Below are positions 32,505-43,039 of a stretch of 64,000 nt of DNA, piece after piece. Source of the DNA: Astragalus membranaceus (Eukaryota; Streptophyta; Magnoliopsida; Fabales; Fabaceae); assembly GCA_039519185.1 (NCBI GenBank), contig CM076854.1:67705448-67769447 (forward strand), written 5' to 3'. The notes under the pieces are model-generated. The model saw only the letters and a list, made by a program, of their open reading frames with translations. It was not told the origin of the DNA and did no database searches. The translations under genes were made by a program, and so were the position numbers. Each line of letters begins with the position of its first letter. Position 1 is the first letter of the stretch.

Positions 32505-34092
32505 GCATCCTTGGGAATGAATCCATCTGTCTAATATGTACCATGCAAATATCCAAATTTTCAGGCTCGGAATAATTCACAGCCACTCTAAATGGATCGA
32601 TATCCACTTTCATGGGAGCCGTTTTCTTTTCTTCGAAAACCAGGTGTCCCTCTTCGATTGCCTTATGAATGAGATCCCTATTTATCTTTTAACAAGATAT
32701 CATAAATTTGGTCAGCTTTATTTATATCGAAGTCATAGACTTTCTTAACAAATTTAGAGCTTTCTTTGACCAATAAAGGTTTTAATCCTGAACAGACAAG
32801 GGGGTCCTGGCTTTAATTCAGCCAAATGAACACCACTAGATTCTTCTTCAGGCTCGCTTTTGCCTTCAGAATCTCTTTCGACTAGGTATATGAAGTTTCC
32901 TTTATCGTCTCGAGAAAAACGAGCATTTTCGTTTTTTGAATAGTCATCATTTTTCTTAGAAAAACTCTCTTTCTTATAGCCCTTTTCGTTTTTCTTAAGC
33001 TTATATTTTTCCGAATTTAGATTTTCGATTTGTTTAGCACTATCTGCCAATTGAGACATATCTTTCAATTGTTGTTTGATCATTTTCTTACGAACATTAT
33101 AATCGAAACCTGCTGCAGCCATTTGTACGAGTTCGTACTCAGGGATGGCTGTTAGGCATCTGGCTTTCATTTGCCTGAATCTACTAATATAGTTGTTAAT
33201 TAATTCTTTATTATTCCTTCGAATATTAGCCAGATCGATTACATTGACTTTGTTCTCTCCTCGAAAGATCTGTTCATGGAAGATACTCTCAAGAAGTGCC
33301 CAATTCGGAACCGAATTCACTGGTAATGTGGTGAACCAAGTGAAATTAAGCATCCTTGGTTAAGGAACTAGGGAAGTATTTCATTTTTAGAAACTCATCA
33401 TTGGCTAAATCACCACATTCAATTTGGTATCTAGCCACATATTCCATTGTTGATTCTCCAGCCTCACCAGCGAATTTGGAAAATTTGGGGATCTTGATCC
33501 CTCTAGGTAGTTCTGTTTGCAGAACTGCGGAAGTTCTGTTTGCAGAACTACAGAGGGTAAAGCAAACACGAAATATGGCCTATTTTCACAACCAACGTTA
33601 AATCTATGTCTATTAAGCATTTTGTCCCCCAACATTTTGTCGAATTTACTGCAATATGTCATCAGCATTTTGATTCCTGTTGACAATGGCAACATTTCGA
33701 GGAGCCACCACATTTCGGGGCGGTTGAATAACAGTTTGTTCTGGCGTAATTTCATTATTATTTTGAACACCGTTTTCATTTTCTTTACGAGGTGCACCAA
33801 AGACATCAACAATTGTTGCCATTTGGGTAGCCAACTCTTGATAAGTGTTATTGGTGTTTTTGATTATAGGATTAAACACTGTGGCTATTTGATGAGTCAT
33901 CATGTTTACCATATCATGATTGCTCTCATCCATTTGTTGTCTGAATGAGTGCATGGCCGTATTAGTTACTGGAGATTTAAGTACATTATCCATGGCCATG
34001 TATTGGGAGTTTATTTGGTTAAATCTCAAAGTACCAACTCTTGTATTCGAAGTTCCTTGAAATCTTGGAGGAATACTCGAACTAACCATCAT
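32505..34092 (-). pseudogene. Ty3 gag with Retrotrans_gag domain, frameshifted
   Basis: The N-terminal frame (33646-34092) has MDESNHDMVNMMTHQIATVF and a QPPRNVVAPRN-type stretch. A second frame (33405-33812) includes ENRPYFVFALPSVV, and nearby sequence encodes the GIKIPKFSKFAGEAGEST motif. A third frame (32754-33353) carries the core: FTWFTTLPVNSVPNW, IDLANIRRNNKELINNYISR, FRQMKARCLTAIPEYELVQM and AAAGFDYNVRKK, then a Lys/Glu-rich tail. This gag type is common in legume Ty3 elements. Sequence to the left (YDFDINKADQIYDILL) fits the gag-protease linker. A GCAGAACTNCGGAAGTTCTGTTTGCAG-like local duplication near 33512-33550 accompanies one of the frame breaks. Non-functional. Confidence 0.8.
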
Positions 34093-34496
34093 TGTCCTCG
34101 GAGGAGGAACAAAACCGTATGGTAGTCATAGAGTGGTTGAACCACATAAAGAGTTCTTCTCTCATGATCATTGTGTATGTCTGGAATTTTTTGACTTACC
34201 ACAAGGTTTGATCTAACATCTTTTTGGGGAATAGCACCCATATGATTATATTGTTCTATGAACTGAGTTTTTGTTTAACCTCTTGGTCAGAACCATTATT
34301 ATCATTAGGAGAATCCGAATTTCCCTTGTTACGGTGTCTAGTATTCACCATGTTACCGTTTCGAGTGAGCACATACTTTTAAAATTTTGCACAACTATTT
34401 TCTGTCAAATAATTATATTCAAAAGGGATGAGATAAGAGGACTCGAATTAGTTTCTGGGTTCACCAGTTGACAGGTTTACACTGCCAGCCCCAAAT

Positions 34497-34611
34497 TGTA
34501 TGCTTTTCGAGAAGGAAAATGGCTTTAAGAGCGAATTCAGTGAACAACCAAACGAATCAGAGATTCTAGCACTTAGGGCCTAGATGAAGTAGGTCCTATA
34601 TATAAGGCTAA
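34497..34611 (-). repeat. Ty3 5' LTR end with TATA box
   Basis: The minus-strand sequence includes CTTATATATAGGACC (near 34600) and ends ...AAGCATACA at 34497, followed by ATTTGGGGCTGGCAG, the likely primer region. The upstream part of the LTR is missing. Confidence 0.55.
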
Positions 34612-34860
34612 ATTATAATTTTGGTCCCTCTATTTTCACCAATCCAGACATTTGGTCCACCTATTTTAAAACTGGGACATTTAGGCCCCTATTATGAAAT
34701 TTTCAAATATTTAGTCCAATGGGGGTTTTTTCATTTTTTTAGGTGGTGTGGAGGCGTGTCAAAAAGAAAGGTGATGTAGACCTAATTTAATGACGTGGCG
34801 CCTAACGTAGACACCTTACGTGGCTGCCACATCAATTAATGAGATACATAAGCATGCCAT
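34612..34860. repeat. Half of an inverted-repeat (Mutator-like) element
   Basis: AAATTATAATTTTGGTCCCT followed by ATTTGGTCCACCTATTTTAA, GGGACATTTAGG and a TGACGTGGCGCC/GTGGCTGCCACATC region resembles one arm of the non-autonomous elements at 7826 and 28777. No opposite arm is present, so it is truncated. Confidence 0.5.
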
Positions 34861-35190
34861 GTCATTATTTAATTAATAAAATATCAAAATTAAAAATAAA
34901 TTACAAAAAGTAAAATAAAAATCAAAACACCATGATGTTCTTCCCTGACTATAAGAACAACCCCAGAATGATACAATGAGACCATCAAGGATGTTATCAC
35001 CAAATCGGTCTCCTCATGTTGATCTAACACGAACCGAGAATGGCATTCCAGGAAAACAATATACGACTTGTGGGCAGTCATAGAAATAAATTTCCTTCTT
35101 TTTAAGCCTGATGTAAACTCATGTTTGTTTTTATTTGCAATGACGAGAAGATTTCCCTAAACTCTATTGCGAGTCTTCTTCTTCTTCATG
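34861..35190. other. Unassigned AT-rich DNA
   Basis: No gene or repeat recognised. Confidence 0.4.
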
Positions 35191-35574
35191 TGTGGTGTTC
35201 TGAACTGGACCAAGAGGTCCATTTAGCAAAACCAAGGGATGCGTTTAGAAATTGGATATGGATCAGCCCAATCGATTCGGCCCATATCCACTACATACAA
35301 GCCCAACTAAAGCCACCACGCTTGGATGGTTCAGATCGATTCTGATAATCCGACGGTCCACAGACGAGCATCGATTTCCTATAAATACCGGCTTGCATAG
35401 CCATTTATACGGTACAGACTCTTCCCTTGCAAATTCACTAGCGACTTGAGCATCGGAGTGGCTTTGCAGGTACTCCACCCCCCACCCCCCACCCCGGGCG
35501 CTCACTGACCTCCTGCCAGGGCAGCAAGAGACCTACCAACAGCAGCCGACCAAAATATTGCTAGGTACAGAACA
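35191..35574 (+). repeat. LARD 5' LTR (~384 bp)
   Basis: Start TGTGGTGTTCTGAACTGGAC; TATA box TATAAATA at 35380-35387; end ...GGTACAGAACA just before the primer site. There is no second copy in the window, so the left border is inferred from composition and the TG start. Confidence 0.55.
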
Positions 35575-35575
35575 T

Positions 35576-35593
35576 TGGCGACCACAGTGGGAG
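35576..35593 (+). other. LARD primer-binding site
   Basis: TGGCGACCACAGTGGGAG lies one base after the LTR end, a TGGCGAC-class primer site related to those of Tat/Ogre elements. Confidence 0.65.
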
Positions 35594-35642
35594 ATATCTA
35601 TCTTTCACATCATCACTACTCGAACTTTTCTCTTGCTACTCC

Positions 35643-36050
35643 ATGGCTCCCAGAGGCAGACCCCGGATTCAAAGCATTGCCGTACCGGCATCCCGACCAG
35701 AGGATACTCCGAAAGGCAACGTCGTAACCCTACCTGACGAGGGTACCAGTCAGCTTGCCCAGCCTTCGAATGTGAGTCATCTTTTGGATCTCCTGGCCAA
35801 TCGCACTCAAGCTATGCTGCATCAGGAAGACCAGCAGAGTGCTAAGGACATGCCCAACCCGGCACCCAGGAGGGCGCCTGGCCGGGCGCCAAGACAGCAT
35901 CAGACAGCGTCCATGAGGGCGCCTGGCACCCATGAGGGCGCCTGGCAGGGGAACCTTCCTCCAACAACGGTGACTTCGAGGCACCATCGTTCTCCCCCTC
36001 ATGGAGGATCAGGCTCACCTCCAAGGGACCCCTCCATCCCCTCCGGATGA
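35643..36050 (+). pseudogene. LARD gag-like N-terminal frame
   Basis: 135 codons starting MAPRGRPRIQSIAVPASRPE, the first ATG about 50 bp after the primer site and hence the likely start. It includes SHLLDLLANRTQAMLHQEDQ, then an Arg/Pro-rich segment with repeated RAPG units encoded by GGGCGCCTGG repeats. It ends at a TGA at 36048. No Retrotrans_gag core or zinc knuckle is seen. The frame probably represents the degenerate gag N-terminus of a Tat-like element. Confidence 0.45.
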
Positions 36051-36125
36051 TACCTACCAGTCTCACAACTCCCGCTCCAGGACCTCCTCACGCGCATCCC
36101 TTGACACTCGAGAGAGAGGTCAAGG

Positions 36126-38547
36126 TGTAACACCCTGAATATTTAATTAATTTATTTAATTAAGTATTTAGGTATTTCTTTTATTTAATTGGGTTTTAAT
36201 TATTTATTGGAATTGTTTTAATTGAGGGGTGGTGTGATGCTAGGAGGAGGAGGTGCATTCGAATGGATTGGGCTTAAGTGAAGCCCATGGCCCAATGGCT
36301 TGACCTAGGCGCATTTTGGTGAGGAGTCTTGCCTAGGGTTTCACTTGTGTTCTTCGAATTAGCAAGAGAGAAAGAGAGAGCAAGGGCGGCCAAGAGAGGA
36401 GAGAGTTCGAAGATCAAGGAGGAAGGAGATCTCCATTGTTGCTGAGGCTCTGTTGGTGACTGCATCCTAAGGCTCGAGTTCTTCTTCTTAAAAAGGTTAG
36501 GGGAGCTCTATCCTTCCATCTAATAGATCCTATGATAGATCCTAAGTAGTGATAGCCTAGATGTTACTATGATTGTCATGATGTTTACGAAATTCATGTC
36601 TTGATCGTCGCCATATGCGTGATTACGTGTTGATGCTTGCGAATTCATGCCTTGATTTTAAATATATGCGTAATGCTATGTAGTGCTTGGGATGTTGTTG
36701 AATTTTGATGTTTGATAGATGATTTTGATGATCTTATATGTGCTCATGAGTTGTGGTAAATTGGTGTTGTGGTTGGTCATGTGAAAAATTTGAAGAAAAA
36801 AATAGTTTGTGCTGAAATTGTGTTGAATCTGTGTTGCTGAAAGTGTCTGGGCGCTGGGCGCCCATGGGCGCTGTGCGCTGTGTTGCCTGCCAAAATGTTG
36901 CTGTCGAAATTTCTGCCTGTTGGCATGTTGCTGTCGAAAATTGTTGCCTGTTGGCATGTTGCTGTCGAAATTGTTGCCTGTTGGCATGTTGCTGTCGAAA
37001 TTATTGCCTGTCAAAATGTTGCTGTCGAAATTTTTGCCTGTCAAAATGTTGCTGTCGAAATTTCTGCCTGTTGGCATGTTGCTGTCGAAAATTGTTGCCT
37101 GTTGGCATGTTGCTGTCGAAATTGTTGCCTGTTGGCATGTTGCTGTCGAAATTATTGCCTGTCAAAATGTTGCTGTCGAAATTTTTGCCTGTCAAAATGT
37201 TGCTGTCGAAATTTCTGCCTGTTGGCATGTTGCTGTCGAAAATTGTTGCCTGTTGAAAGGTTTCGGTCGAAATGTTGCCTGTCGAAGGTGCCCTGTTGCT
37301 GGGCGCCAGTTTTTCATTTTTGCGCTCAGGGCGCCAGTTTTCAGGATGTCCCAAAATATTTTCGAAAACTGTTTTCGCTATATCTTTTGACTCGAATATC
37401 CGTTTTGAACGATTCAAAAAGCGTTGTGAAGCATTTTCAGTTGTCTATCTGTGGGTTCCAGTTTTAAAAATAAAAACTTATAATTTCAGAAGCTTGCTGG
37501 GTGCCCAAGTGGCTGTCCCCTGTGGTTTTTAACGAAGTAATGTCAAAAATGATGATTTTGACGATGATGCCCCTAGTGGCTAGTTAAATGACTGTTTTGC
37601 CCTTAGTGGCTATTATTATTTATAATGACGTTTTTGCCCTCAGTGGCTATTGTTTGAGTTGACGATATTGATGTATAAGCGACGATGAAACCCAGTGACG
37701 TTTAAGGCCCGAAAGGCTAAGTGATGTTAAGGTCTAAAAGGCCAAGTGACGTTGTGTGTTGATTGTGAATTGACAGGTGCTGTGCTTCTTGTGAGCAAAC
37801 TGGTAAGTGACGGGTCACATAGTTGACTCTGATTTTGGGTATTTGTGTATTTGTGTGTTTGTGAGTGGTGCATGTCATAGTGTCTCATGCCCCATATGCA
37901 TAAACCCAGTGACGTTTTGAGGCCCATGTGGCTAAGTGACGATGAGGCCTTAAGGGCTAAGCAACGTTTGTGAAAATGTACCTCATGCATATGCCCGCGA
38001 GTGGGTTGCATTTCATATGCCTACATGACATGAGATGAGTTATTGTAAGTGATGTGAATGACGATTGTGATGTGAATAAGTTAGAGCTGTGACTTGACAT
38101 ATGTACTTATCATATTTTCTATTATATGGATTGGAAATGATGCTCACCCTTTCCTGTTTGAATGTTACCCCGTGTTGGTAACGTGCAGGTGATTCCCAGT
38201 GAAGGCCTTAGCTTCACTTCTTGAGTCGAGTCGTCATGCTCTGATACGTAGCACCTGGGGGGATGTATTCGATGCTTTGCTGATGTGCTTAGATTTTTTT
38301 TTTATACTGTTGATGCGTTGATTAACTTTTCCGCTGCGTTGATGTTGGATTTTATGACGTAGTTTCGATGTTTTGAGGTCTCCCTATTGTGGAGTGCTAT
38401 GTATTGCACCTTTGACGACGTACTATTTTATTTGAGACTTGAGGTTTTATTTTGAAGTATGTGTGACACCCTCGTGGTGGAATCGAAAATGATTTTTGAA
38501 CTCTGATTTTCTTAATTAAAATAAAAGGGTAGAAAGGGGGTGTTACA
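36126..38547 (+). repeat. Chromovirus 5' LTR (2422 bp)
   Basis: Starts TGTAACACCC and ends GGGTGTTACA, giving inverted termini. It contains a GA-rich leader region near 36360-36430 and a 12-unit minisatellite (36887-37260). A region with repeated AAGTGACG/GTGGCTA units follows (37550-37990). Confidence 0.92.
36887..37260 (+). repeat. 30/31-bp minisatellite in the 5' LTR, 12 units
   Basis: Unit GCCTGTTGGCATGTTGCTGT followed by CGAAATT.TT. Two variants (TTGGCATG and TCAAAATG) alternate in a higher-order pattern of three plus two. Most units are 30 bp, so the array stays open in several frames on both strands. Confidence 0.92.
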
Positions 38548-38551
38548 TTAG

Positions 38552-38563
38552 TGGTATCAGAGC
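38552..38563 (+). other. Chromovirus primer-binding site (initiator Met tRNA)
   Basis: TGGTATCAGAGC lies four bases after the LTR end. Confidence 0.9.
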
Positions 38564-38658
38564 AGTTCGGTCTGTCCGGCCAATGTTGTCCTGTCATAGT
38601 GTCTTATGACAATAGATTAGTTCTGAATTTTTGGTTTGTGCTGCAGTGATAGTTCAGA

Positions 38659-39021
38659 ATGGCTGGGAGAAACGACGCTGCTCTTGCTGCTGCATTGCAA
38701 GCTATGGCTCAGGCTGTGCAGGGTCAGCAGAATGCTGGAGATAACGCTGGTTTTCGGAGTCTGACTACTTTCCAGAGAGAGAATCCGCCCACCTTTAAGG
38801 GCAAATATGATCCAGATGGTGCTATGGCTTGGTTGAAGGAGATCGAGAGGATTTTCAGGGTGATGGACTGTACTGTTGAGCAGAAGGTCCGTTTTGGTAC
38901 CCACATGTTAGCCGAGGAGGCCGACGACTGGTGGTTGGCTACTAGGCAGAGGTTAGAGGCTGTGCAGGAAGAGATTACTTGGGAGGTATTCAGCAGAGAA
39001 TTTGAGAAAATATTTTCCTGA
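38659..39021 (+). pseudogene. Chromovirus gag N-terminal part, frameshifted
   Basis: This frame starts MAGRNDAALAAALQAMAQAV, the first ATG after the primer site. It contains the Retrotrans_gag core with FKGKYDPDGAMAWLKEIERI and a DWWLATRQRL-type helix. It runs out at a stop at 39019-39021 after EVFSREFEKIF, while the same protein continues in the next frame from about 39002. One base appears missing around 38999-39006. The break lies inside the gag domain, not at the gag-pro border, so it is read as a mutation, not a programmed shift. Confidence 0.88.
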
Positions 39022-42000
39022 AGACGTCCGGGGGAAGAAAGAGATAGAGTTTTTGGAGCTGAAGCAGGGTGGTATGTCAGTGACTGCCTATGCGGCGGAA
39101 TTTGTGGAATTAGCAAAATTTTATCCACACTACGGTGAGGCTACAGCTGAATTTTCTAAATGCATAAAGTTCGAGAATGGGTTGAGGCCTGATATTAAAA
39201 AGGCCATTGGCTATCAGAAGATTCGGGTGTTCGCTGATCTGGTTGACAGTTGCAGAATCTTTGAGGAGGACAGTACTGCTCATTACAAAGCTACTTCTGA
39301 GAAAAAGGGTAAGTTTCAGAGTCGAAGTAAGCCGTATGAGCTTCCTGCGGGTAAGAGTTATCAGAAGGCTGCTGGAGGTAAGAGTTCTAGTGGGGGAGAT
39401 GCCCCTACTAGCATTGTCTGTTATAAGTGTGGCAAGCCTGGCCACAAGAGTACAACATGCAGGTCTAATGAGAGGGTTTGCTACCGTTGTGGTAAAAAGG
39501 GTCATATGGCAGCCGAGTGTAAGGTCAAGGATGTGGTGTGTTTCAACTGTGGTGAGTCTGGGCATATCAGTACAAAGTGTACAAAGCCGAAGAAGGAAAG
39601 GTCTACTGGGAAGGTATTTGCATTGGCAGGAGAGGAGCCTGATGATAAGGATGGTCTGATTAGAGGTACGTGTTTTATTAATGGTACTTCTCTGAAATCT
39701 CTTATTGATACTGCTGCTACCCATTGTTTTATATCTGTTGATTGTTGTAAAAAATTGGGTCTTGTTTTATCTGCTATGTGTGGGGATATGGTTGTCGATA
39801 CTCCTGCGAAGGGGTCGGTGATTACGTCCCTGGTGTGTTCTCAGTGTCCCGTGTCGATCTTCGGCAGGGACTTTATTGTGAATTTTGTTTGCTTGCCGTT
39901 GAGAGGTCTGGATGTAATCTTAGGCATGGACTGGTTAGAGAATAATCACGTCCATATCAACTGTCGTAGCAAGTCTGTTAACTTCGGGGAAGAAGATTCC
40001 GTTTTGATATCTGCTGGTCAATTGAAGAAGTTGAGGAAAGAAGGAGTTCAGCTATTTGCGTTGATGGCATCGTTGTCTGCTGAGAGTCAGGCTGTTATTG
40101 AAGAACTGAAAGTGGTACGCGAGTTTCCAGAGGTTTTTCCTGATGAAATTCCGGGCGTGCCACCGGAAAGAGAAGTTGAGTTTTCGATTGATCTTGTACC
40201 TGGTACGAGGCCTGTGTCTATGGCACCGTACAGAATGTCGGCGTCGGAATTGTCTGAGTTGAAGACGCAACTTGAAGAATTGCTTGAGGAAAAGTTTGTG
40301 AGACCGAGTGTATCACCGTGGGGAGCTCCGGTATTGTTAGTAAAGAAGAAAGATGGGAGCATGAGGTTATGTGTGGACTATCGTCAGTTGAATAAGGTAA
40401 CTATCAAGAATAAGTATCTGCTTCCGAGGATCGACGATCTGATGGATCAGTTAGTGGGTGCCCGTGTTTTCAGCAAAATTGATTTGAGGTCCGGATATCA
40501 TCAGATTAAAGTAAAGGATGAAGATGTTCAGAAGACAGCGTTCAGGACAAGGTATGGGCATTATGAATATTCAGTGATGCCGTTCGGTGTGACCAATGCT
40601 CCTGGTGTATTTATGGAATATATGAACCGTATTTTCCATAATTACCTAGATCGGTTTGTGGTGATCTTCATAGATGACATTCTAGTTTATTCTAAGTCAG
40701 AGGAAGAACATGCTGAGCATCTGAAGACAGTGTTAGAAGTTCTGAAAGAGAAAAAGTTGTATGCTAAGTTATCAAAGTGTGAATTCTGGCTGAAAGAAGT
40801 GAGTTTCCTTGGGCACGTGATTTCTGGTAATGGTATTGCGGTTGATCCGGCAAAAGTAGAAGCAGTGTTGGAGTGGGAGGCTCCGAAGTCCGCAACAGAG
40901 ATTAGAAGCTTTTTGGGTTTGGCTGGGTACTACAGGAGGTTCATCGAGGGTTTTTCCAAGTTGGCCCTTCCGTTGACTCAGTTGACTTGTAAGGGTAAAG
41001 TTTTTGTTTGGGATGCCCGGTGTGAGGAAAGTTTTATGGAACTGAAAAAGAGATTGACGACGTCGCCTGTTTTGACGTTGCCTAATTCGGAGGAACCGTT
41101 CGTTGTATATTGTGACGCTTCGAAAATGGGTCTTGGTGGTGTGCTGATGCAAGATGGGAAAGTCGTTGCGTATGCGTCGAGGCAGTTGCGGGTTCATGAG
41201 AAAAATTACCCTACGCATGATTTGAAATTGGCTGCGGTGGTATTTGTGCTTAAGATTTGGAGGCACTACCTTTATGGTTCGAGGTTCGAAGTGTTCAGTG
41301 ATCATAAGAGTCTAAAGTATCTGTTCGATCAGAAAGAGTTGAATATGAGACAGCGTCGGTGGTTGGAGCTCTTGAAGGATTATGACTTTGGTTTGAATTA
41401 TCATCCCGGCAAAGCTAATGTCGTGGCTGATGCTTTAAGCAGAAAGTCTTTGCATATGTCGGCAATGATGGTGAAAGAATTAGAGTTGATCGAGGAATTC
41501 AGAGATTTGAGTTTGGTTTGTAAAATGACACCTCGCAGTGTCAAGCTGGGAATGTTAAAGATCGATAATGATTTCCTGGGCAGCATCAGGGAAACTCAGA
41601 AGACAGATGTCAAGTTAGTAGATTTAATTAATGGGGTTGGTCAATCTGAAGATGAAGATTTCAAATTAGATTCCAGTGGTGTGTTGAGGTTCCGGGGTAG
41701 GATCTGTGTTTCGGATGACGAGGAGATGAGAAAGGCAATTTTAGAGGAGGGTCACCGTAGCAAGTTGAGTATCCATCCTGGAGCGACGAAAATGTATCAA
41801 GATCTGAAAAAGATGTTTTGGTGGTATGGTATGAAGAGAGATGTGGCACAGTTTGTGTATGCCTGTTTGACCTGTCAGAAATCTAAGGTTGAGCATCAGA
41901 AGCCTGCAGGGTTAATGCAACCGTTGGAAGTTCCAGAGTGGAAGTGGGATAGCATAGCGATGGATTTTGTGACGGGATTGCCGAATACAGTTAAGGGTCA

Positions 42001-43027
42001 CGACGCTATTTGGGTGATCGTTGATAGGTTAACGAAGTCTGCTCACTTTATTCCTATTAATATCACTTATCCGGTGTCGAGGTTGGCAGAGGTCTATGTC
42101 AAAGAAATTGTGAAGTTGCACGGTGTTCCGAAGAGTATTGTGTCAGATAGAGATCCAAGGTTCACTTCTGAATTTTGGACGGGTTTGCAGAAGGAATTGG
42201 GTTCAAAGTTAAAAATGAGTTCGGCGTATCATCCTCAGACAGATGGTCAGACAGAGAGAACAATTCAGTCGTTAGAGGATTTGTTGAGGGCTTGTGTATT
42301 GGAACAACGGGGTTCATGGGATTCCTACCTTGCGTTGATTGAGTTTACCTATAACAACAGTTACCATTCCAGTATCGGGATGGCACCATTCGAAGCATTG
42401 TATGGCCGAAAGTGTAGAACGCCATTGTGTTGGTATGAGTCGGGAGAGAGTGTAGTGTTGGGACCGGAGATTGTCCGGGAGACTACAGAGAAGATCAAGA
42501 TGATCCGTGAAAAGATGAAGGCTTCGCAGAGTCGTCAGAAGAGTTATCATAATAAGCGGAGGAAGGATTTAGAATTTCAGGAGGGTGAGCATGTGTTCTT
42601 AAGGGTTTCTCCTATTACCGGTGTTGGTCGAGCGTTGAAATCGAAGAAGCTCACTCCTCGATTTGTTGGTCCTTATCAGATTTCTGAAAGAATCGGAAAT
42701 GTGGCTTATAGAGTGGCTTTACCGCCAAATCTTTCGAATTTGCATGACGTATTTCATGTGTCGCAACTTCGGAAGTATGTGTCGGATCCATCTCATGTGA
42801 TCCATATGGATGATGTGGAGGTGCGGGATAATCTCACTGTGGAGACGATGCCCGTACGGATTGAGGATCGGGAAGTGAAAGCGCTTAGAGGCAAAGAGAT
42901 TGCATTAGTGAAAGTGGTTTGGCTAGGAGCTGCCGGCGAGAGTATGACTTGGGAGCTAGAGAGCAAGATGCGAGAGTCCTACCCAGAATTATTTGATCAG
43001 GTAAATTTCGAGGGCGAAATATTCTAA
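39002..43027 (+). CDS. Chromovirus gag C-terminus-pol polyprotein (protease, RT, RNase H, integrase, chromodomain)
   Basis: 1341 codons; the ATG at 39002 is internal to gag, so the true start would be 38659 in the other frame. Residues 1-95 finish the gag core. Three CCHC knuckles lie at 140-153, 160-173 and 180-193. Protease lies around 234-320: LIDTAATHCF, where the usual third residue of the D-S/T-G triad is Ala (238), and VILGMDWL. RT runs about 380-600 with CVDYRQLN and the catalytic FIDD at 556-559. RNase H runs about 695-815 with YCDAS (D705), DHKS (D767) and VADALSR (D810), but Lys at 742 where the family has a catalytic Glu. The integrase HHCC zinc site is H918, H925, C955, C958; the DDE triad is D988, D1049, E1085. 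A GPYQI motif and chromodomain-like C-terminus occupy about 1220-1335. The changed protease and RNase H residues make autonomous activity doubtful despite the open frame. Confidence 0.93.
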   Translation: MRKYFPEDVRGKKEIEFLELKQGGMSVTAYAAEFVELAKFYPHYGEATAEFSKCIKFENGLRPDIKKAIGYQKIRVFADLVDSCRIFEEDSTAHYKATSEKKGKFQSRSKPYELPAGKSYQKAAGGKSSSGGDAPTSIVCYKCGKPGHKSTTCRSNERVCYRCGKKGHMAAECKVKDVVCFNCGESGHISTKCTKPKKERSTGKVFALAGEEPDDKDGLIRGTCFINGTSLKSLIDTAATHCFISVDCCKKLGLVLSAMCGDMVVDTPAKGSVITSLVCSQCPVSIFGRDFIVNFVCLPLRGLDVILGMDWLENNHVHINCRSKSVNFGEEDSVLISAGQLKKLRKEGVQLFALMASLSAESQAVIEELKVVREFPEVFPDEIPGVPPEREVEFSIDLVPGTRPVSMAPYRMSASELSELKTQLEELLEEKFVRPSVSPWGAPVLLVKKKDGSMRLCVDYRQLNKVTIKNKYLLPRIDDLMDQLVGARVFSKIDLRSGYHQIKVKDEDVQKTAFRTRYGHYEYSVMPFGVTNAPGVFMEYMNRIFHNYLDRFVVIFIDDILVYSKSEEEHAEHLKTVLEVLKEKKLYAKLSKCEFWLKEVSFLGHVISGNGIAVDPAKVEAVLEWEAPKSATEIRSFLGLAGYYRRFIEGFSKLALPLTQLTCKGKVFVWDARCEESFMELKKRLTTSPVLTLPNSEEPFVVYCDASKMGLGGVLMQDGKVVAYASRQLRVHEKNYPTHDLKLAAVVFVLKIWRHYLYGSRFEVFSDHKSLKYLFDQKELNMRQRRWLELLKDYDFGLNYHPGKANVVADALSRKSLHMSAMMVKELELIEEFRDLSLVCKMTPRSVKLGMLKIDNDFLGSIRETQKTDVKLVDLINGVGQSEDEDFKLDSSGVLRFRGRICVSDDEEMRKAILEEGHRSKLSIHPGATKMYQDLKKMFWWYGMKRDVAQFVYACLTCQKSKVEHQKPAGLMQPLEVPEWKWDSIAMDFVTGLPNTVKGHDAIWVIVDRLTKSAHFIPINITYPVSRLAEVYVKEIVKLHGVPKSIVSDRDPRFTSEFWTGLQKELGSKLKMSSAYHPQTDGQTERTIQSLEDLLRACVLEQRGSWDSYLALIEFTYNNSYHSSIGMAPFEALYGRKCRTPLCWYESGESVVLGPEIVRETTEKIKMIREKMKASQSRQKSYHNKRRKDLEFQEGEHVFLRVSPITGVGRALKSKKLTPRFVGPYQISERIGNVAYRVALPPNLSNLHDVFHVSQLRKYVSDPSHVIHMDDVEVRDNLTVETMPVRIEDREVKALRGKEIALVKVVWLGAAGESMTWELESKMRESYPELFDQVNFEGEIF

Positions 43028-43039
43028 GTGGGGAAGAGA
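43026..43039 (+). other. Chromovirus polypurine tract
   Basis: AAGTGGGGAAGAGA begins at the pol stop codon and ends directly before the 3' LTR start at 43040. Confidence 0.88.

Larger units (their letters stand above)
32505..34611 (-). mobile_element. Ty3/gypsy remnant: 5' LTR end, leader and gag
   Basis: Minus-strand order: LTR piece (34497-34611), leader, gag (34092 down to about 32600). The left side is cut by the Athila-like element; the right side of the LTR is lost at 34612. Pol is absent from the window. Confidence 0.65.

Noticed and set aside
32754..34092. A host gene with a coiled-coil protein
   Set aside because: The FTWFTTLP and AIPEYELVQMAAAGFDY motifs identify a Ty3 gag.
36887..37260. 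CRISPR-like direct repeat array
   Set aside because: Units are contiguous with no unique spacers, and the locus is a plant LTR.
36831..37467. Long overlapping reading frames up to 195 codons on both strands
   Set aside because: They are the 30-bp LTR minisatellite read in several frames and repeat in both LTRs; no domain or plausible start.
38995..39021. Programmed gag-pol frameshift
   Set aside because: The shift lies inside the gag core, not at the gag-protease border, and Tekay elements normally have one frame; a one-base loss explains it.
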